A DNA stretch of 48,847 nucleotides from Synechococcales cyanobacterium S06 (GCA_011391125.1 JAABRE010000037.1:1-48847); one strand, 5' to 3'; counted from the stretch's first letter, positions 1 through 8,368 are shown. Program-made: numbers and translations. The notes: a model not told the origin generated them from the sequence alone.

Positions 1-80
1 GTTTTAGATTAAGATTTAATTTAATTTCAGGTATCTATAATTATGAAATTAATCACGAATATCAATTCATAAGAAAAAAA

Positions 81-99
81 TAGTTTCGCAAGAGGTCTA
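81..99. repeat. Terminal inverted repeat of a mobile element (edge copy)
   Basis: These 19 bases are the exact reverse complement of 46941-46959, which is the left end of a complete small MITE-like element in this window. The sequence here reads tagtttcgcaagaggtcta, with TA at the outer edge. No matching left end lies in bases 1-80, so the window seems to begin inside an element or an element remnant. Host sequence in frame with the RTX gene starts directly after it. Confidence 0.6.
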
Positions 100-167
100 T
101 TGATAGCCTTAATTCAAGCAACCCTCCTGCTTTAAGTGCTAGTTTAAAAGCAGTTAACCCAAGCGCT

Positions 168-1622
168 TTGCTATCCCAAGAAACCGAATCTAACCCCTTA
201 ACTAATATTCTCAATGGTACTTTAGGTGGTGATTCAATTAGTTTAGGAGCGGTGGATTTAGGCGCAAATGGAAATGCAGGTAACGACAAAATAGTTGGCA
301 ATAACCTCCCTAATATTCTCGATGGTGGTGATGGAAACGATACTATTTTTGGTCATGGTGGTGATGATACTATTATTACAGGTACTGGTCAAAATCGTAT
401 TGACGGTGGAGATGGAATTGATACCGTTATCTATGCAGATAAATTGTTAGAAAATAGTAATCTTCAAAAAGTAGGTAAAGTAATTACCATTGATAAGACA
501 GATGTTTTAACAAATGTAGAATTTATCGAATTTTCAGATCAAAGAATAAGTACGGAAAACTTGCAACCTGTACCGATTCTAAAAGGAAATAACCTGACTA
601 TAATCGAAGGTGATTCATCAAATGCGATCGCCCAATTGACCTTAGAACTTTCATTTTCAGCACCACAGGACATCTATCTTTCATATACTACAATAAATGA
701 AACAGCTAAGGCTGGAGAAGATTATTTAGCTTCATCAGGACAAATTATTATTCCTAGTGGTAAAAGTAGTGCACAGATTGAAATCGAAATAATTGGTGAT
801 AGGAAATATGAATCAGATGAAGTATTAGCTGTAAAATTTTCTCAGTTATCAGGAGCTACATTTGAAAACAATGAAACGGAATATAATTTAGTTATTGACA
901 TAGAAAATGACGATATTTTTGAACATACAGCACCTTCAACAATAGGAATTAATAATATTACAGTTACCAAAAATGCTCAGAATAGTATTGTAAATCTTTT
1001 TGCAGCTTTTGAAGATGCAGAAGACAGCGATACAACACTGACTTATTCCCTTGAAAGTAATACGAATAGTAACTTATTTGAAAGTGTAGTTATTGATAAA
1101 GTTAGTGGCAATTTAACATTAGATTATGCTAAGAATAATATGGGAAAAGCCGAGCTTACAGTTCGTGCTACAGATAGTGAAAATGAATTTGTTGAGACAA
1201 CTTTTACCGTCTCAGTAATTGCTAGTAGTAATGGGGATGATCTTCTTAATGGTAATAATGGTAACGATTATCTTGATGGCGGAAATGGTAAAAATAGAAT
1301 ATTTGGATTAGGAGGAAACGATACCCTTATTGGTGGTAACGGTAAAGATTTGTTAGAAGGAGGTGATGGAAATGATATTCTTAAGGGTGGTAATGGCGAC
1401 GATATTTTCGTACTAGGAGTAGGAAAAGGAACAGATATAATCGAAGATTTTAAAAAGAACGATCACCTTGGTTTAACTAATAGTTTAAGTTTCGGAAAAT
1501 TGACCATGGCACAAGAAAATAATAATACAGTAGTTAGTGTAACTGAAAGTGGAGAAATTTTAGCAAAATTAATAAATATTAATTATCATTCCTTGGGAAT
1601 AAAAGATTGTATCTCAATTTAG
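168..1622 (+). CDS. RTX / Calx-beta / cadherin-like calcium-binding protein, probably 5'-truncated
   Basis: Secreted or surface Ca-binding protein of the hemolysin-type repeat class. Order by residue: RTX nonapeptides (GGDGNDTIFGHGGDD) at about 35-75, a Calx-beta domain at about 140-245 (ending NLVIDIENDD), a cadherin-like domain at about 255-350, a second RTX block at about 352-415 (GGNGKDLLEGGDGNDILKGG), and a C-terminal part of the kind found after RTX repeats in type I-secreted proteins. No ATG is available: the listed start is a TTG, and the frame is open without a start back to position 84, directly beside the mobile-element end at 81-99. The predicted product also has no N-terminal adhesin or enzyme region. 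I infer that this is the 3' part of a longer gene cut by an insertion. Family is clear; expression and completeness are doubtful. Confidence 0.75.
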   Translation: MLSQETESNPLTNILNGTLGGDSISLGAVDLGANGNAGNDKIVGNNLPNILDGGDGNDTIFGHGGDDTIITGTGQNRIDGGDGIDTVIYADKLLENSNLQKVGKVITIDKTDVLTNVEFIEFSDQRISTENLQPVPILKGNNLTIIEGDSSNAIAQLTLELSFSAPQDIYLSYTTINETAKAGEDYLASSGQIIIPSGKSSAQIEIEIIGDRKYESDEVLAVKFSQLSGATFENNETEYNLVIDIENDDIFEHTAPSTIGINNITVTKNAQNSIVNLFAAFEDAEDSDTTLTYSLESNTNSNLFESVVIDKVSGNLTLDYAKNNMGKAELTVRATDSENEFVETTFTVSVIASSNGDDLLNGNNGNDYLDGGNGKNRIFGLGGNDTLIGGNGKDLLEGGDGNDILKGGNGDDIFVLGVGKGTDIIEDFKKNDHLGLTNSLSFGKLTMAQENNNTVVSVTESGEILAKLININYHSLGIKDCISI

Positions 1623-1715
1623 CCGACCAATATCCAAAAATCAAATATAAAAAGCTGAATTTAACAACCTTCTTAGCGTGAAAAAACCAAAGACTAAACA
1701 GCCCACAGATCAACC

Positions 1716-1743
1716 CCTTTGCGTCTTTGCGCCTTTGCGTGAG
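1716..1743. repeat. Tandem CTTTGCG repeat
   Basis: Degenerate tandem copies of CTTTGCG/CCTTTGCGT lie between the convergent RTX and iminopeptidase genes. From memory, the same motif is scattered in intergenic regions of many cyanobacteria; its function is unknown. Confidence 0.5.
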
Positions 1744-1746
1744 AAA

Positions 1747-2694
1747 TCAAAAACGACCAAACTTATCCGTAGCATCCAAAAGACAAGTCCTGATTCCTGG
1801 TTCATTCATGGAATGTCCAGCATCAGGCACAACCATCAACTCCGCTTCCGGCCAAGCTTGATGTAAGTCCCAAGCGCTAACCATGGGACAAACCACATCG
1901 TAGCGTCCTTGAACAATAACACAGGGTAAATGGCGAATTTGGTGAACATTGTCTAATAACTGATTTTCCGAAGTAAAAAAGCCTTTATTGACGAAATAAT
2001 GACATTCAATGCGCGCAAAAGCTTCTGCAAATTCATCCTCTCCAAAATGGGACATCGTTTCTGTGGAGGGGAAAAGTTTACTGGTGCTTCCTTCCCACAC
2101 AGACCAAGCTTTAGCAGCTTCTAGGCGAATTTTGTCATTTTTGCTGGTTAAACGCTTGTAATAGGCAGAAATCAGGTCATGGCGTTCATTTTCAGGGATG
2201 GGGTGCAGGTACTTTTCCCAAGCGTCGGGGAAAATGTAGCTTGTACCTTCTTGATAAAACCAGCGTAGTTCTTTTTGTCTTAGCAGGAATATTCCCCGTA
2301 AAATCAAACCTTTGCAGCGATCTGGGTGGGTTTCACTGTATGCTAAAGCTAGGGTACTTCCCCAACTTCCGCCGAATACGACCCATTTGTCAATGTTTAA
2401 ATGTTGTCGTAATTTTTCGATGTCGCTGACTAAATTCCAGGTGGTATTTTCTTTCAATTCGGCGTAGGGGGTACTTTTGCCGCAACCTCGTTGGTCAAAT
2501 ATAACAATGCGCCAAATTTGGGGATCAAAATATTGCCGATAAGTTGGAGTAATTCCTCCACCGGGACCACCGTGTAAAAAGATGACGGGTTTTCCTTGGG
2601 GATTTCCTGACTCTTCAAAATAAATTGTATGCAAGTCGGAAACCTGCAAATAACCATTATTGTAGGGTCTAATTGGTGGATATAATTCTCGCAT
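1747..2694 (-). CDS. pip: Proline iminopeptidase (alpha/beta hydrolase, family S33)
   Basis: Cytoplasmic serine peptidase that removes N-terminal proline from peptides. At 315 residues it has the usual length. Visible features: the oxyanion-hole motif HGGPGGG at about 41-47, the FDQRGCGKS motif, the nucleophile elbow GGSWGS with Ser110, the acid in GRYDVVCP and the catalytic histidine in DAGHSMNEPG. The start is an ATG, giving MRELYPPIRPYNNGYLQV, the standard N-terminus of this family. It is divergent from the NAD(P)H dehydrogenase gene with 58 bp between the two starts, so both promoters must sit in that short gap. Substrate assignment rests on family similarity. Confidence 0.92.
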   Translation of the reverse strand: MRELYPPIRPYNNGYLQVSDLHTIYFEESGNPQGKPVIFLHGGPGGGITPTYRQYFDPQIWRIVIFDQRGCGKSTPYAELKENTTWNLVSDIEKLRQHLNIDKWVVFGGSWGSTLALAYSETHPDRCKGLILRGIFLLRQKELRWFYQEGTSYIFPDAWEKYLHPIPENERHDLISAYYKRLTSKNDKIRLEAAKAWSVWEGSTSKLFPSTETMSHFGEDEFAEAFARIECHYFVNKGFFTSENQLLDNVHQIRHLPCVIVQGRYDVVCPMVSAWDLHQAWPEAELMVVPDAGHSMNEPGIRTCLLDATDKFGRF

Positions 2695-2752
2695 TTTTTT
2701 TCCTATAATTGCTATCCTTAAAACAGTATATTATGTCAGGTGCAATTTTTTT

Positions 2753-3925
2753 ATGAGTGATTTAACTAAACGTATTTGTCTTCTTGGTGGTGGTTTTGCT
2801 GGGTTATATACTGCTCTTCGTTTAAATGAGTTACCTTGGCAAAACGATAGTAAAACTGAAATTATTTTAGTCGATCAGGGCGATCGTTTTTTGTTTTCTC
2901 CTTTATTATATGAGTTAGTTACTGGTGAAATGCAATCTTGGGAAATTGCTCCTCCTTTTAGCGAACTTTTAGCTAATACTTCGGTACAATTTCGCCAACA
3001 GAAAGTAACTGGAATTGATCTTAACAATAGGGAGATCAAATTAGAAAATCTGGAGTCTTTAAATTACGATAAATTGGTAATTTCTACGGGGAGTAAAACC
3101 AGTAAGGAAACGATTAAAGGTGGTCAAAAATATGGCTTAACTTTTAGAAGTTTAAATGATGCTTATTTATTGCGGGAAAAATTAAGAAATTTGGAAAATT
3201 CTGGTCAAGAAAAAATCAGAGTTGCTATTATTGGTGGTGGTTATAGTGGTGTAGAAATTGCCTGTAAGTTAGCAGATAGATTAGGAGAAAAAGGGCGAAT
3301 TAGAATTATTGAAAAAGGCGCAAAAATCTTAAAACAATCTCCTACTTTTAACCAAGAATCTGCGCAAAAGGCCTTAGAAATTAGAAAAATTTGGTTAGAT
3401 TTTGAAACCGAAGTGACGGAGATTACTCAAGATAGTATTTCCCTCCTTTATAAAGGAGAAGAAGATACAATTCCGGTGGATTTGGTAATAATAACTGTGG
3501 GGAATCAAATATCAGATTTAATTAGCGATTTACCTTTAACAAATAATGACAAAGGTCAACTAAAAATTAATGACAATTTACAAGTATTAGATAATCGTAA
3601 CATTTATGCGATCGGTGATGTGGCCGAAGCTAAAGATGAAACTGGAAAAATGTTACCTCCGACTGCTCAAACTGCCATTCAACAAGCGGATTATTGCGCC
3701 TGGAATATTTGGGCAAGCTTAAATAAACGCCCTTTATTGCCGTTTAAATATCAACCTTTAGGAGAGATGATTACATTAGGAAAAGATAATGCAACTTTAA
3801 CAGGTTTAGGGTTAGAAATTGAAGGTATACCTGGTTATTTAACCCGTCGTTTAGTCTATTTATATCGTCTTCCTACTTGGGAACATAAATTCAAAGTAGC
3901 CCTAAATTGGATTATTAACAATTGA
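2753..3925 (+). CDS. ndbB: Type II NAD(P)H dehydrogenase, NdbB-like
   Basis: FAD-dependent oxidoreductase passing electrons from NAD(P)H to a quinone without proton pumping. It has an N-terminal FAD-binding fold (LLGGGFAGLYTALRL, about residues 10-24), a second nucleotide-binding fold (IIGGGYSGVEIACKLADRL, about 158-176) and the C-terminal FAD contact AIGDVAEA. Its 390 residues match the short cyanobacterial NdbB (Synechocystis slr1743, about 400 aa) rather than NdbA or NdbC (over 500 aa). NdbB is reported to act as demethylphylloquinone reductase in phylloquinone synthesis. The start ATG directly follows a T-run with no clear ribosome site. NDH-2 membership is firm; the NdbB subtype rests on length and general similarity. 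Confidence 0.85.
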   Translation: MSDLTKRICLLGGGFAGLYTALRLNELPWQNDSKTEIILVDQGDRFLFSPLLYELVTGEMQSWEIAPPFSELLANTSVQFRQQKVTGIDLNNREIKLENLESLNYDKLVISTGSKTSKETIKGGQKYGLTFRSLNDAYLLREKLRNLENSGQEKIRVAIIGGGYSGVEIACKLADRLGEKGRIRIIEKGAKILKQSPTFNQESAQKALEIRKIWLDFETEVTEITQDSISLLYKGEEDTIPVDLVIITVGNQISDLISDLPLTNNDKGQLKINDNLQVLDNRNIYAIGDVAEAKDETGKMLPPTAQTAIQQADYCAWNIWASLNKRPLLPFKYQPLGEMITLGKDNATLTGLGLEIEGIPGYLTRRLVYLYRLPTWEHKFKVALNWIINN

Positions 3926-3970
3926 TAATTGACAATTATTAATGCTACAAAATTAATTAGGAGTAACAAA

Positions 3971-4318
3971 ATGACAACTCAACGTTGGACAGATGAAATG
4001 CTTGATAAATTGGCTTCTACTGTTAGTGAAACAGGACAACAAATCAAAGAAATGCAAGGTACGATGAAGGAAATGCAGGGTAGTATTGGGGAACTACGCG
4101 ATAGTGTTGAGGAAGTACGCGATAGTGTTGATGGTTTAAGGGTGACTTCCCAAGCATTATTCCAATTTGTATCTCAACATCAAAAAACCATCGAGGTTAT
4201 TCAAGAAGAACAGGAATTAATGAAACAACGTCAACAAGAAAGCGATCAAAGATTTAATACTTTACTCGAAGAAGTAAGGTTTTTAATCAGAGGAATTAAA
4301 CCGGATGATAATCAATAA
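3971..4318 (+). CDS. Small coiled-coil protein
   Basis: A 115-residue, highly charged protein that I cannot name. Residues about 10-55 carry short internal repeats (KEMQGTMKEMQG, then two RDSVEEVRDSV-type units) with heptad spacing. They are followed by a second helical stretch rich in Gln and Glu, so a long coiled coil is likely. There is no signal peptide or membrane segment. I chose ATG 3971 over the upstream TTG at 3929 because an AGGAG ribosome site lies at about 3959-3963 and the TTG falls just after the ndbB stop. Similar small coiled-coil genes are widespread in cyanobacteria, often near Uma2-type genes; function is unknown. Confidence 0.75.
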   Translation: MTTQRWTDEMLDKLASTVSETGQQIKEMQGTMKEMQGSIGELRDSVEEVRDSVDGLRVTSQALFQFVSQHQKTIEVIQEEQELMKQRQQESDQRFNTLLEEVRFLIRGIKPDDNQ

Positions 4319-4339
4319 AATTAAATCAATAACAAAAAG

Positions 4340-5014
4340 ATGAAACCAAAAGTTATATTTTTAGATGCAGTGGGTACTTTATTTGGAGTTAAGGGAAGTG
4401 TGGGGGAAAATTACAGTAAAATTGCCTCGAACTTTGGGGTAAATATTGCTCCTGAAATTTTAGATCAGGCTTTTTTTAAGTGTTTTAAAAATGCTCCCCC
4501 TTTGGCTTTTTCACAGGTGGAAATTCAGGACATTCCCCAGTTAGAATATGATTGGTGGAAAACTTTGGCTATAATTACTTTTACCGAAGCAAAAGTCCTA
4601 GACCAATTGACGGATTTTGACGCTTTTTTTGCGGAACTTTATCACTATTTTGCGACCGAAAAACCTTGGTTTATTTATGATGATGTTATTCCTACTTTAG
4701 AATTTTGGCAAAAACAACATATACAATTAGCCATTATTTCTAATTTTGATACTCGCATTCATCAAGTCCTGAAATTACTCAATTTAGAACAGTTTTTTAG
4801 TAGTATTACTATATCTTCTGTCACCGGATTTGCTAAACCAAATAAGCAAATTTTTGTAAAGGCCTTGACAGAAAATGACTGTTTACCCTCCCAAACGTGG
4901 CATATTGGAGATAGTTATACGGAAGATTATCAGGGAGCTTTATCTGTCGGTATTAAAGCCTTTTTAGTAAAACGTCCTGAGCAATCTTTGGCACAAATAG
5001 CAAATTTAAGTTAA
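4340..5014 (+). CDS. HAD-superfamily hydrolase (subfamily IA, REG-2/HDHD3-like)
   Basis: Predicted cytosolic phosphatase of 224 residues, a normal length. The four HAD motifs are visible: motif I IFLDAVGTLF (nucleophile Asp near residue 9), motif II AIISNFD, motif III Lys in GFAKPNKQIF, and motif IV IGDSYTEDYQGAL with the acidic pair. Motif I reads D-A-V-G-T, with Val where many HAD phosphatases have a second Asp. That is typical of REG-2-like members and may lower phosphatase activity. The gene lies 21 bp after the coiled-coil gene and 28 bp before the Hpt gene, so co-transcription is plausible. The substrate is unknown. Confidence 0.85.
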   Translation: MKPKVIFLDAVGTLFGVKGSVGENYSKIASNFGVNIAPEILDQAFFKCFKNAPPLAFSQVEIQDIPQLEYDWWKTLAIITFTEAKVLDQLTDFDAFFAELYHYFATEKPWFIYDDVIPTLEFWQKQHIQLAIISNFDTRIHQVLKLLNLEQFFSSITISSVTGFAKPNKQIFVKALTENDCLPSQTWHIGDSYTEDYQGALSVGIKAFLVKRPEQSLAQIANLS

Positions 5015-5042
5015 TTTTATTAGTAAATTAGAGGTTAAAATT

Positions 5043-5981
5043 ATGGATGCTGCTGCACAAAAGAAAATCTTAGGTTATTTTATTGAAGAAGCAAAGGAAC
5101 ATTTAGAAACCCTTGAAGAAGGCATTTTGGACTTGGCTCAAGTTGCCAAAGATACGGAAATGGTTAATGAGTTATTCCGTGCTGCTCACTCCATCAAGGG
5201 TGGTTCGGCTATGTTGGGTTATACTGGGATTCAGAAAACTTCTCACCGTCTTGAAGATGCTTTCAAAATTTTTAAGGATGAAAATGAAAATAAGGGTCAG
5301 ATTGTTCCGGTGGATCAAACTTTGGAAACCTTATTTTTTGAAACCTATGACGTTCTTAAACATTTGATTGACCAATTAGCCACGCCCGAGGGTTTACAAC
5401 CTGATGATGCTGATCGAATTTATCAGCAATCAGAACCCACCTTTCTGAAATTGCAAAAATATCTTGATTCTTTACTCGGTGGTCCTCCGGTTTCGGAAGA
5501 AGAAATGGCTGCTTTGTCGCCAAGTTCACCGTCTACTAAACCTGCAACGAAAAAACAACCCCAAGTTAGCTTTGTTGATCAGGCTACCTCCCTCTTAAAA
5601 CAAATGTTGGCTCTTTTTAAACAAAAACCTAGTCCCGAAAATCGCCAACAATTGGGGAATTTGTGTACAGATTTGGCTAAATTAGAACCAAAACAGGAAC
5701 ATTGGCAAACTTTGCTGAAAACTTCCCAAAAGGCGATCGCCAATCCGAAATATCCCTATCAACTTCTTGCTCCGGTGATCATTAAAGAATTAAAACAAGG
5801 TATCGACTTAATAGTCCTCAAAAAATCAGATCAAATTGCCCCTAGTAGTGGTTTAGAAACATTGGCTACAGCTTCACTACCTCAAATTTTGATTACTGTT
5901 GATCCCGAAGCCGCGGCCACTGCTTTAAAAGGTGCTTTCAACAAAAACCAACTATCAACATTAGTTCAACTTTTGCGCTAA
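5043..5981 (+). CDS. Hpt (histidine phosphotransfer) domain protein
   Basis: Phosphorelay protein of 312 residues with an N-terminal Hpt domain at about 1-125. The phospho-accepting His49 sits in AAHSIKGGSAMLGY, the CheA/P1-type signature. A Pro/Ser/Lys linker at about 165-190 leads to a C-terminal helical region that I do not recognise. There is no kinase, receiver or membrane segment, so it must receive phosphate from another protein. It could serve a CheA-like system such as pilus taxis, or a hybrid-kinase relay. No partner kinase or receiver is encoded in this window. An AGAGG ribosome site lies just upstream of the ATG. Confidence 0.85.
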   Translation: MDAAAQKKILGYFIEEAKEHLETLEEGILDLAQVAKDTEMVNELFRAAHSIKGGSAMLGYTGIQKTSHRLEDAFKIFKDENENKGQIVPVDQTLETLFFETYDVLKHLIDQLATPEGLQPDDADRIYQQSEPTFLKLQKYLDSLLGGPPVSEEEMAALSPSSPSTKPATKKQPQVSFVDQATSLLKQMLALFKQKPSPENRQQLGNLCTDLAKLEPKQEHWQTLLKTSQKAIANPKYPYQLLAPVIIKELKQGIDLIVLKKSDQIAPSSGLETLATASLPQILITVDPEAAATALKGAFNKNQLSTLVQLLR

Positions 5982-6012
5982 CATACCCGGGGCGATCGCC
6001 CAATATCATAAA

Positions 6013-6035
6013 TCCGTACTTTTGTCAAGTACGGA
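6013..6035. terminator. Perfect 9-bp stem hairpin downstream of the Hpt gene
   Basis: TCCGTACTT, five-base loop TTGTC, then AAGTACGGA. The stem is perfect. It lies between the Hpt stop (5981) and the next start (6078). No T-run follows, so it is either a weak terminator or an mRNA-stabilising or regulatory hairpin. Confidence 0.4.
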
Positions 6036-6077
6036 TAACCGTAACAAAAGTCAGGCACTTTGCTAGGAGTATCAAAA

Positions 6078-6734
6078 ATGTTAACTCAAGAAAAAATAAA
6101 TAGCGATCTGATCGAGGAAAAGGATTCTCAATCAATGACTTTAGATGAGTTTTTTGAATGGTATCCCGATGGTTATGGTCGCTTTGAATTACATAAGGGA
6201 GTTATTATTAAAATGCAACCGACAGGAACTCACGAACAAGTAGCTGGTTTTTTGGCCATGGAATTAAGTTATGAAATTAAACGTCTGAATTTGCCGTTTT
6301 TTATCCCTCGACAAGGACTAATTAAGGCCCTTAATTGTGATCAATCAGCTTATATTCCCGATGTGATGGTCTTAGATGCTAATTTTCTGAGCAATGAATC
6401 AATGTGGAAAAATCGCTCAACTATCACCCAAGGTAGAAGTATTAAATTGGCCATAGAAGTAGTCAGCACCAATTGGCAAGATGATTATTTGATGAAATTA
6501 TGGGAATATGAAAAATTGGGAATCTGTGAATATTGGATTGTGGATTATTTAGGTTTAGGTGGCCGTCGCTACATTGGCAATCCTAAACAACCCACAATTT
6601 CCGTTTATTCTTTAGCCGATGATGAATATACTGTTAATTTATTTACAGGTCAAGATGTCCTGCGATCGCCCTCTTTCCCCGAACTCACTTTAACTGCTGA
6701 ACAAATTTTCAAAACAGGCAACGATCTCCCTTAG
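6078..6734 (+). CDS. Uma2 family (DUF820) PD-(D/E)XK nuclease-like protein
   Basis: A 218-residue member of the very abundant cyanobacterial Uma2/DUF820 family, whose fold is restriction-endonuclease-like. Recognisable signatures: WYPDGYGRFELHKGVI, IPDVMVLD (acidic residue of the nuclease-like core), LAIEVVS followed by W..DY and KLWEYEKLGICEYWIVD. ATG 6078 is preferred over a TTG at 6060 because TAGGAG at 6064-6069 gives proper spacing. Most members have no proven function; they multiply within genomes and are often linked to mobile DNA. It converges with the methyltransferase gene that follows. Confidence 0.85.
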   Translation: MLTQEKINSDLIEEKDSQSMTLDEFFEWYPDGYGRFELHKGVIIKMQPTGTHEQVAGFLAMELSYEIKRLNLPFFIPRQGLIKALNCDQSAYIPDVMVLDANFLSNESMWKNRSTITQGRSIKLAIEVVSTNWQDDYLMKLWEYEKLGICEYWIVDYLGLGGRRYIGNPKQPTISVYSLADDEYTVNLFTGQDVLRSPSFPELTLTAEQIFKTGNDLP

Positions 6735-6764
6735 CACAAAATATGGATTTTGTCAAGGGGAAAT

Positions 6765-6784
6765 AACCCTAATTTTTGAGGGTT
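6765..6784. terminator. Weak hairpin between convergent genes
   Basis: AACCCT, eight-base T-rich loop, AGGGTT. It lies in the 55-bp gap between the convergent Uma2 and methyltransferase genes, so it could act in both directions. The stem is only 6 bp and no clear T-run follows. Confidence 0.3.
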
Positions 6785-6789
6785 GATCT

Positions 6790-7758
6790 TCAAGATTTTT
6801 CCATAATCATAAATAAAGCATCACTGGTCAAAGCTTGTTCTCTAGCAGCACGCCATGTTGCTTCAAGCCACCAACGATCTTCGCCCTCAAGTAAATCTGG
6901 ATTAGCACCCTGGGGTTTGTTAAAATGAATCCAATGAAAATAATTGAATATACCGTAACGTTGATAGCCGTATAGGTTAATTTTGGCCTGGGAATCGGCT
7001 TGGCGAGCTACCGTTTCAAGGGAATGGCGATTAAAATAGGAAATGTGTTCTATCATATAATTCCGGTCTCGGAAAGCGGGGGATAAGGACATTAATTCAT
7101 CATCCCCATTCGGCACTTCAACACAAACAAGACCAGTATTGGGTTTTACTAATTGACAAGCTAAACCGAGAAAGGGGATGGGATTCGGAACGTGTTCTAA
7201 AACGTGCCACATTGTCACTATGTCATAAGTCCCCTGATATTTCGCCACAAAATCTTCATTTAACAATTCCGTCACAAAATCTGGTACAGGATGAGATTCA
7301 CCAGCTTCGGAAAGATATTTTTGGCCCATTTCTGCTCTTTTGGAACTGGGTTCTAGGACTTTGACATCAAAATTGGGGTATTGGCGTTTGACTTCTGAAC
7401 CGAAAAACCCATAACCTCCGCCAATATCCAAAATACGCAAAGGTTCAGCACTGGAAATTTGCTCAAGAGCAATCCCTCTCTGTTGAAAACGCTTTAATCG
7501 GCGTTTTGCGTCAATCCAGCTATGTTCTACTATTTTCTCGATTGGTGTACCATAATCATGAACCACGAAGTTTACTTGTTCATCTTCATTGTAATAATCA
7601 ATGCTATACATGGGTGGATTTAGCTGAAAATGTCCACAATTGCGACAACGCACTACCTGCAATACCCCATGGCGATCGCCTTTAACGGAATGCTGCACAA
7701 TGGAGGGTAAGGAATTTTCGCCACATAAAATACATGAAAAATCTGTAGATGTCTGCAT
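6790..7758 (-). CDS. Class I SAM-dependent methyltransferase with N-terminal zinc ribbon
   Basis: A 322-residue methyltransferase likely to act on a sugar or nucleotide-sugar of the surface-glycan locus. The N-terminus has two CxxC pairs (CILCGE at about 9-14 and CRNCGH at about 38-43), a zinc-ribbon arrangement common in sugar methyltransferases. SAM motif I is LRILDIGGGYGFFG at about 108-121, followed by IVTMWHVLEHVPNP, the Methyltransf_23 signature. AGGAG lies about 6 bases before the ATG. It is the last gene of the minus-strand glycan locus. Its first 15 codons and upstream DNA are duplicated at 9829-9872, so it was formerly adjacent to the cytidylyltransferase gene and is now separated from it by toxin-antitoxin modules. 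The substrate is unknown. Confidence 0.85.
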   Translation of the reverse strand: MQTSTDFSCILCGENSLPSIVQHSVKGDRHGVLQVVRCRNCGHFQLNPPMYSIDYYNEDEQVNFVVHDYGTPIEKIVEHSWIDAKRRLKRFQQRGIALEQISSAEPLRILDIGGGYGFFGSEVKRQYPNFDVKVLEPSSKRAEMGQKYLSEAGESHPVPDFVTELLNEDFVAKYQGTYDIVTMWHVLEHVPNPIPFLGLACQLVKPNTGLVCVEVPNGDDELMSLSPAFRDRNYMIEHISYFNRHSLETVARQADSQAKINLYGYQRYGIFNYFHWIHFNKPQGANPDLLEGEDRWWLEATWRAAREQALTSDALFMIMEKS

Positions 7759-7890
7759 CTTAGTCTCCTAGAATCAATGATTTTGGTTGTCGATTTCTTT
7801 AGATATAGCATTGGCGATCACAAAATCAATGGGATCGTTAATATCAATCGCTTCTATCTTTGTGACGGGAATCAGAAAAGGGCGATCGCC
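7715..7890. repeat. Direct repeat, copy 1 (methyltransferase 5' end plus cytidylyltransferase 3' end)
   Basis: A 176-bp segment repeated at 9829-10004 with three visible mismatches (near 7833, 7860 and 7867 in this copy). On the minus strand it contains the last codons of a NeuA-like gene, the 29-bp spacer, and the first codons of the methyltransferase. Its right edge is the HIP1 decamer GGCGATCGCC (7881-7890). Confidence 0.92.
7774..7890 (-). pseudogene. 3' fragment of a NeuA-like cytidylyltransferase gene
   Basis: Within repeat copy 1, the minus strand encodes the C-terminal end of the cytidylyltransferase that is intact at 9888-10547 (the part matching IPVTKIEAIDINEPIDF and the following residues, ending EIDNQNH). 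It has no start and no upstream coding part. Homology ends at the HIP1 site at 7881-7890, beyond which unrelated intergenic DNA begins. Confidence 0.85.
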
Positions 7891-7951
7891 GGGGGAGGTA
7901 ACTATGGTTAACGGTTTTTTGCCTAACTCACCCTACGAACTAAACATTTCT

Positions 7952-8368
7952 TTAACAGACATTCAATAAAAATTCATCGGGTTTGATGATCTTAATTTCT
8001 CGAAAGGGATTTAATACTAATAGATCATTATCTCCTGTAATTATATATTGAGCGGAACCTGCAATTGCTAATTCTAAGTATTTATTATCTTTGGGATCTC
8101 GACAATCAGTAATTTTTTCTAAGATATTGTTTATGGGAGTTATAGTTTGATATAAATCCCTTAAAAATTGTTCACGTTTTTCTAGCTGAATATAACGGTT
8201 AAATTTAGGTCTAGCGATCACATTTTCTAATTCTGTCCAAACGGGAAAAGACATTAATATTTCTCCTGTGTCTTGAGCTTTTTGTAAGGCCAAATCTGGT
8301 TTGCTATGGGGAAAAAGTAAAGCACTGATAATAATATTAACATCAATAACTATTCTAAGATTAGTCAT
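7952..8368 (-). CDS. PIN-domain toxin (putative ribonuclease, PIN family TA component)
   Basis: A 138-residue predicted RNase toxin. PIN-domain acidic residues are visible: Asp in RIVIDVNIIISALL (about 8), Glu in WTELENVIARPKF, and Asp residues in DCRDPKDNKYLELA and ITGDNDLL. This matches the PIN toxin group often annotated as 'putative toxin-antitoxin system toxin component, PIN family'. Its start overlaps the stop of the upstream antitoxin gene by 8 bp, the usual translational coupling of antitoxin first, toxin second. It sits in the DNA bracketed by the 176-bp repeat, so it was probably acquired with that rearrangement. Confidence 0.88.
   Translation of the reverse strand: MTNLRIVIDVNIIISALLFPHSKPDLALQKAQDTGEILMSFPVWTELENVIARPKFNRYIQLEKREQFLRDLYQTITPINNILEKITDCRDPKDNKYLELAIAGSAQYIITGDNDLLVLNPFREIKIIKPDEFLLNVC

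Noticed and set aside
62-301. 79-codon minus-strand frame at the window edge
   Set aside because: Antisense to the RTX gene, which has clear domain motifs in its own frame.
1678-1866. 62-codon plus-strand frame
   Set aside because: It covers the CTTTGCG tandem repeat and the antisense of the iminopeptidase 3' end; no start signal or family.
5113-5367. 84-codon plus-strand frame
   Set aside because: An alternate frame inside the Hpt gene; the Hpt frame has the phospho-His motif.
7787-7969. 60-codon plus-strand frame
   Set aside because: Antisense across the duplicated neuA 3' fragment and a dispersed intergenic repeat; no coding character.
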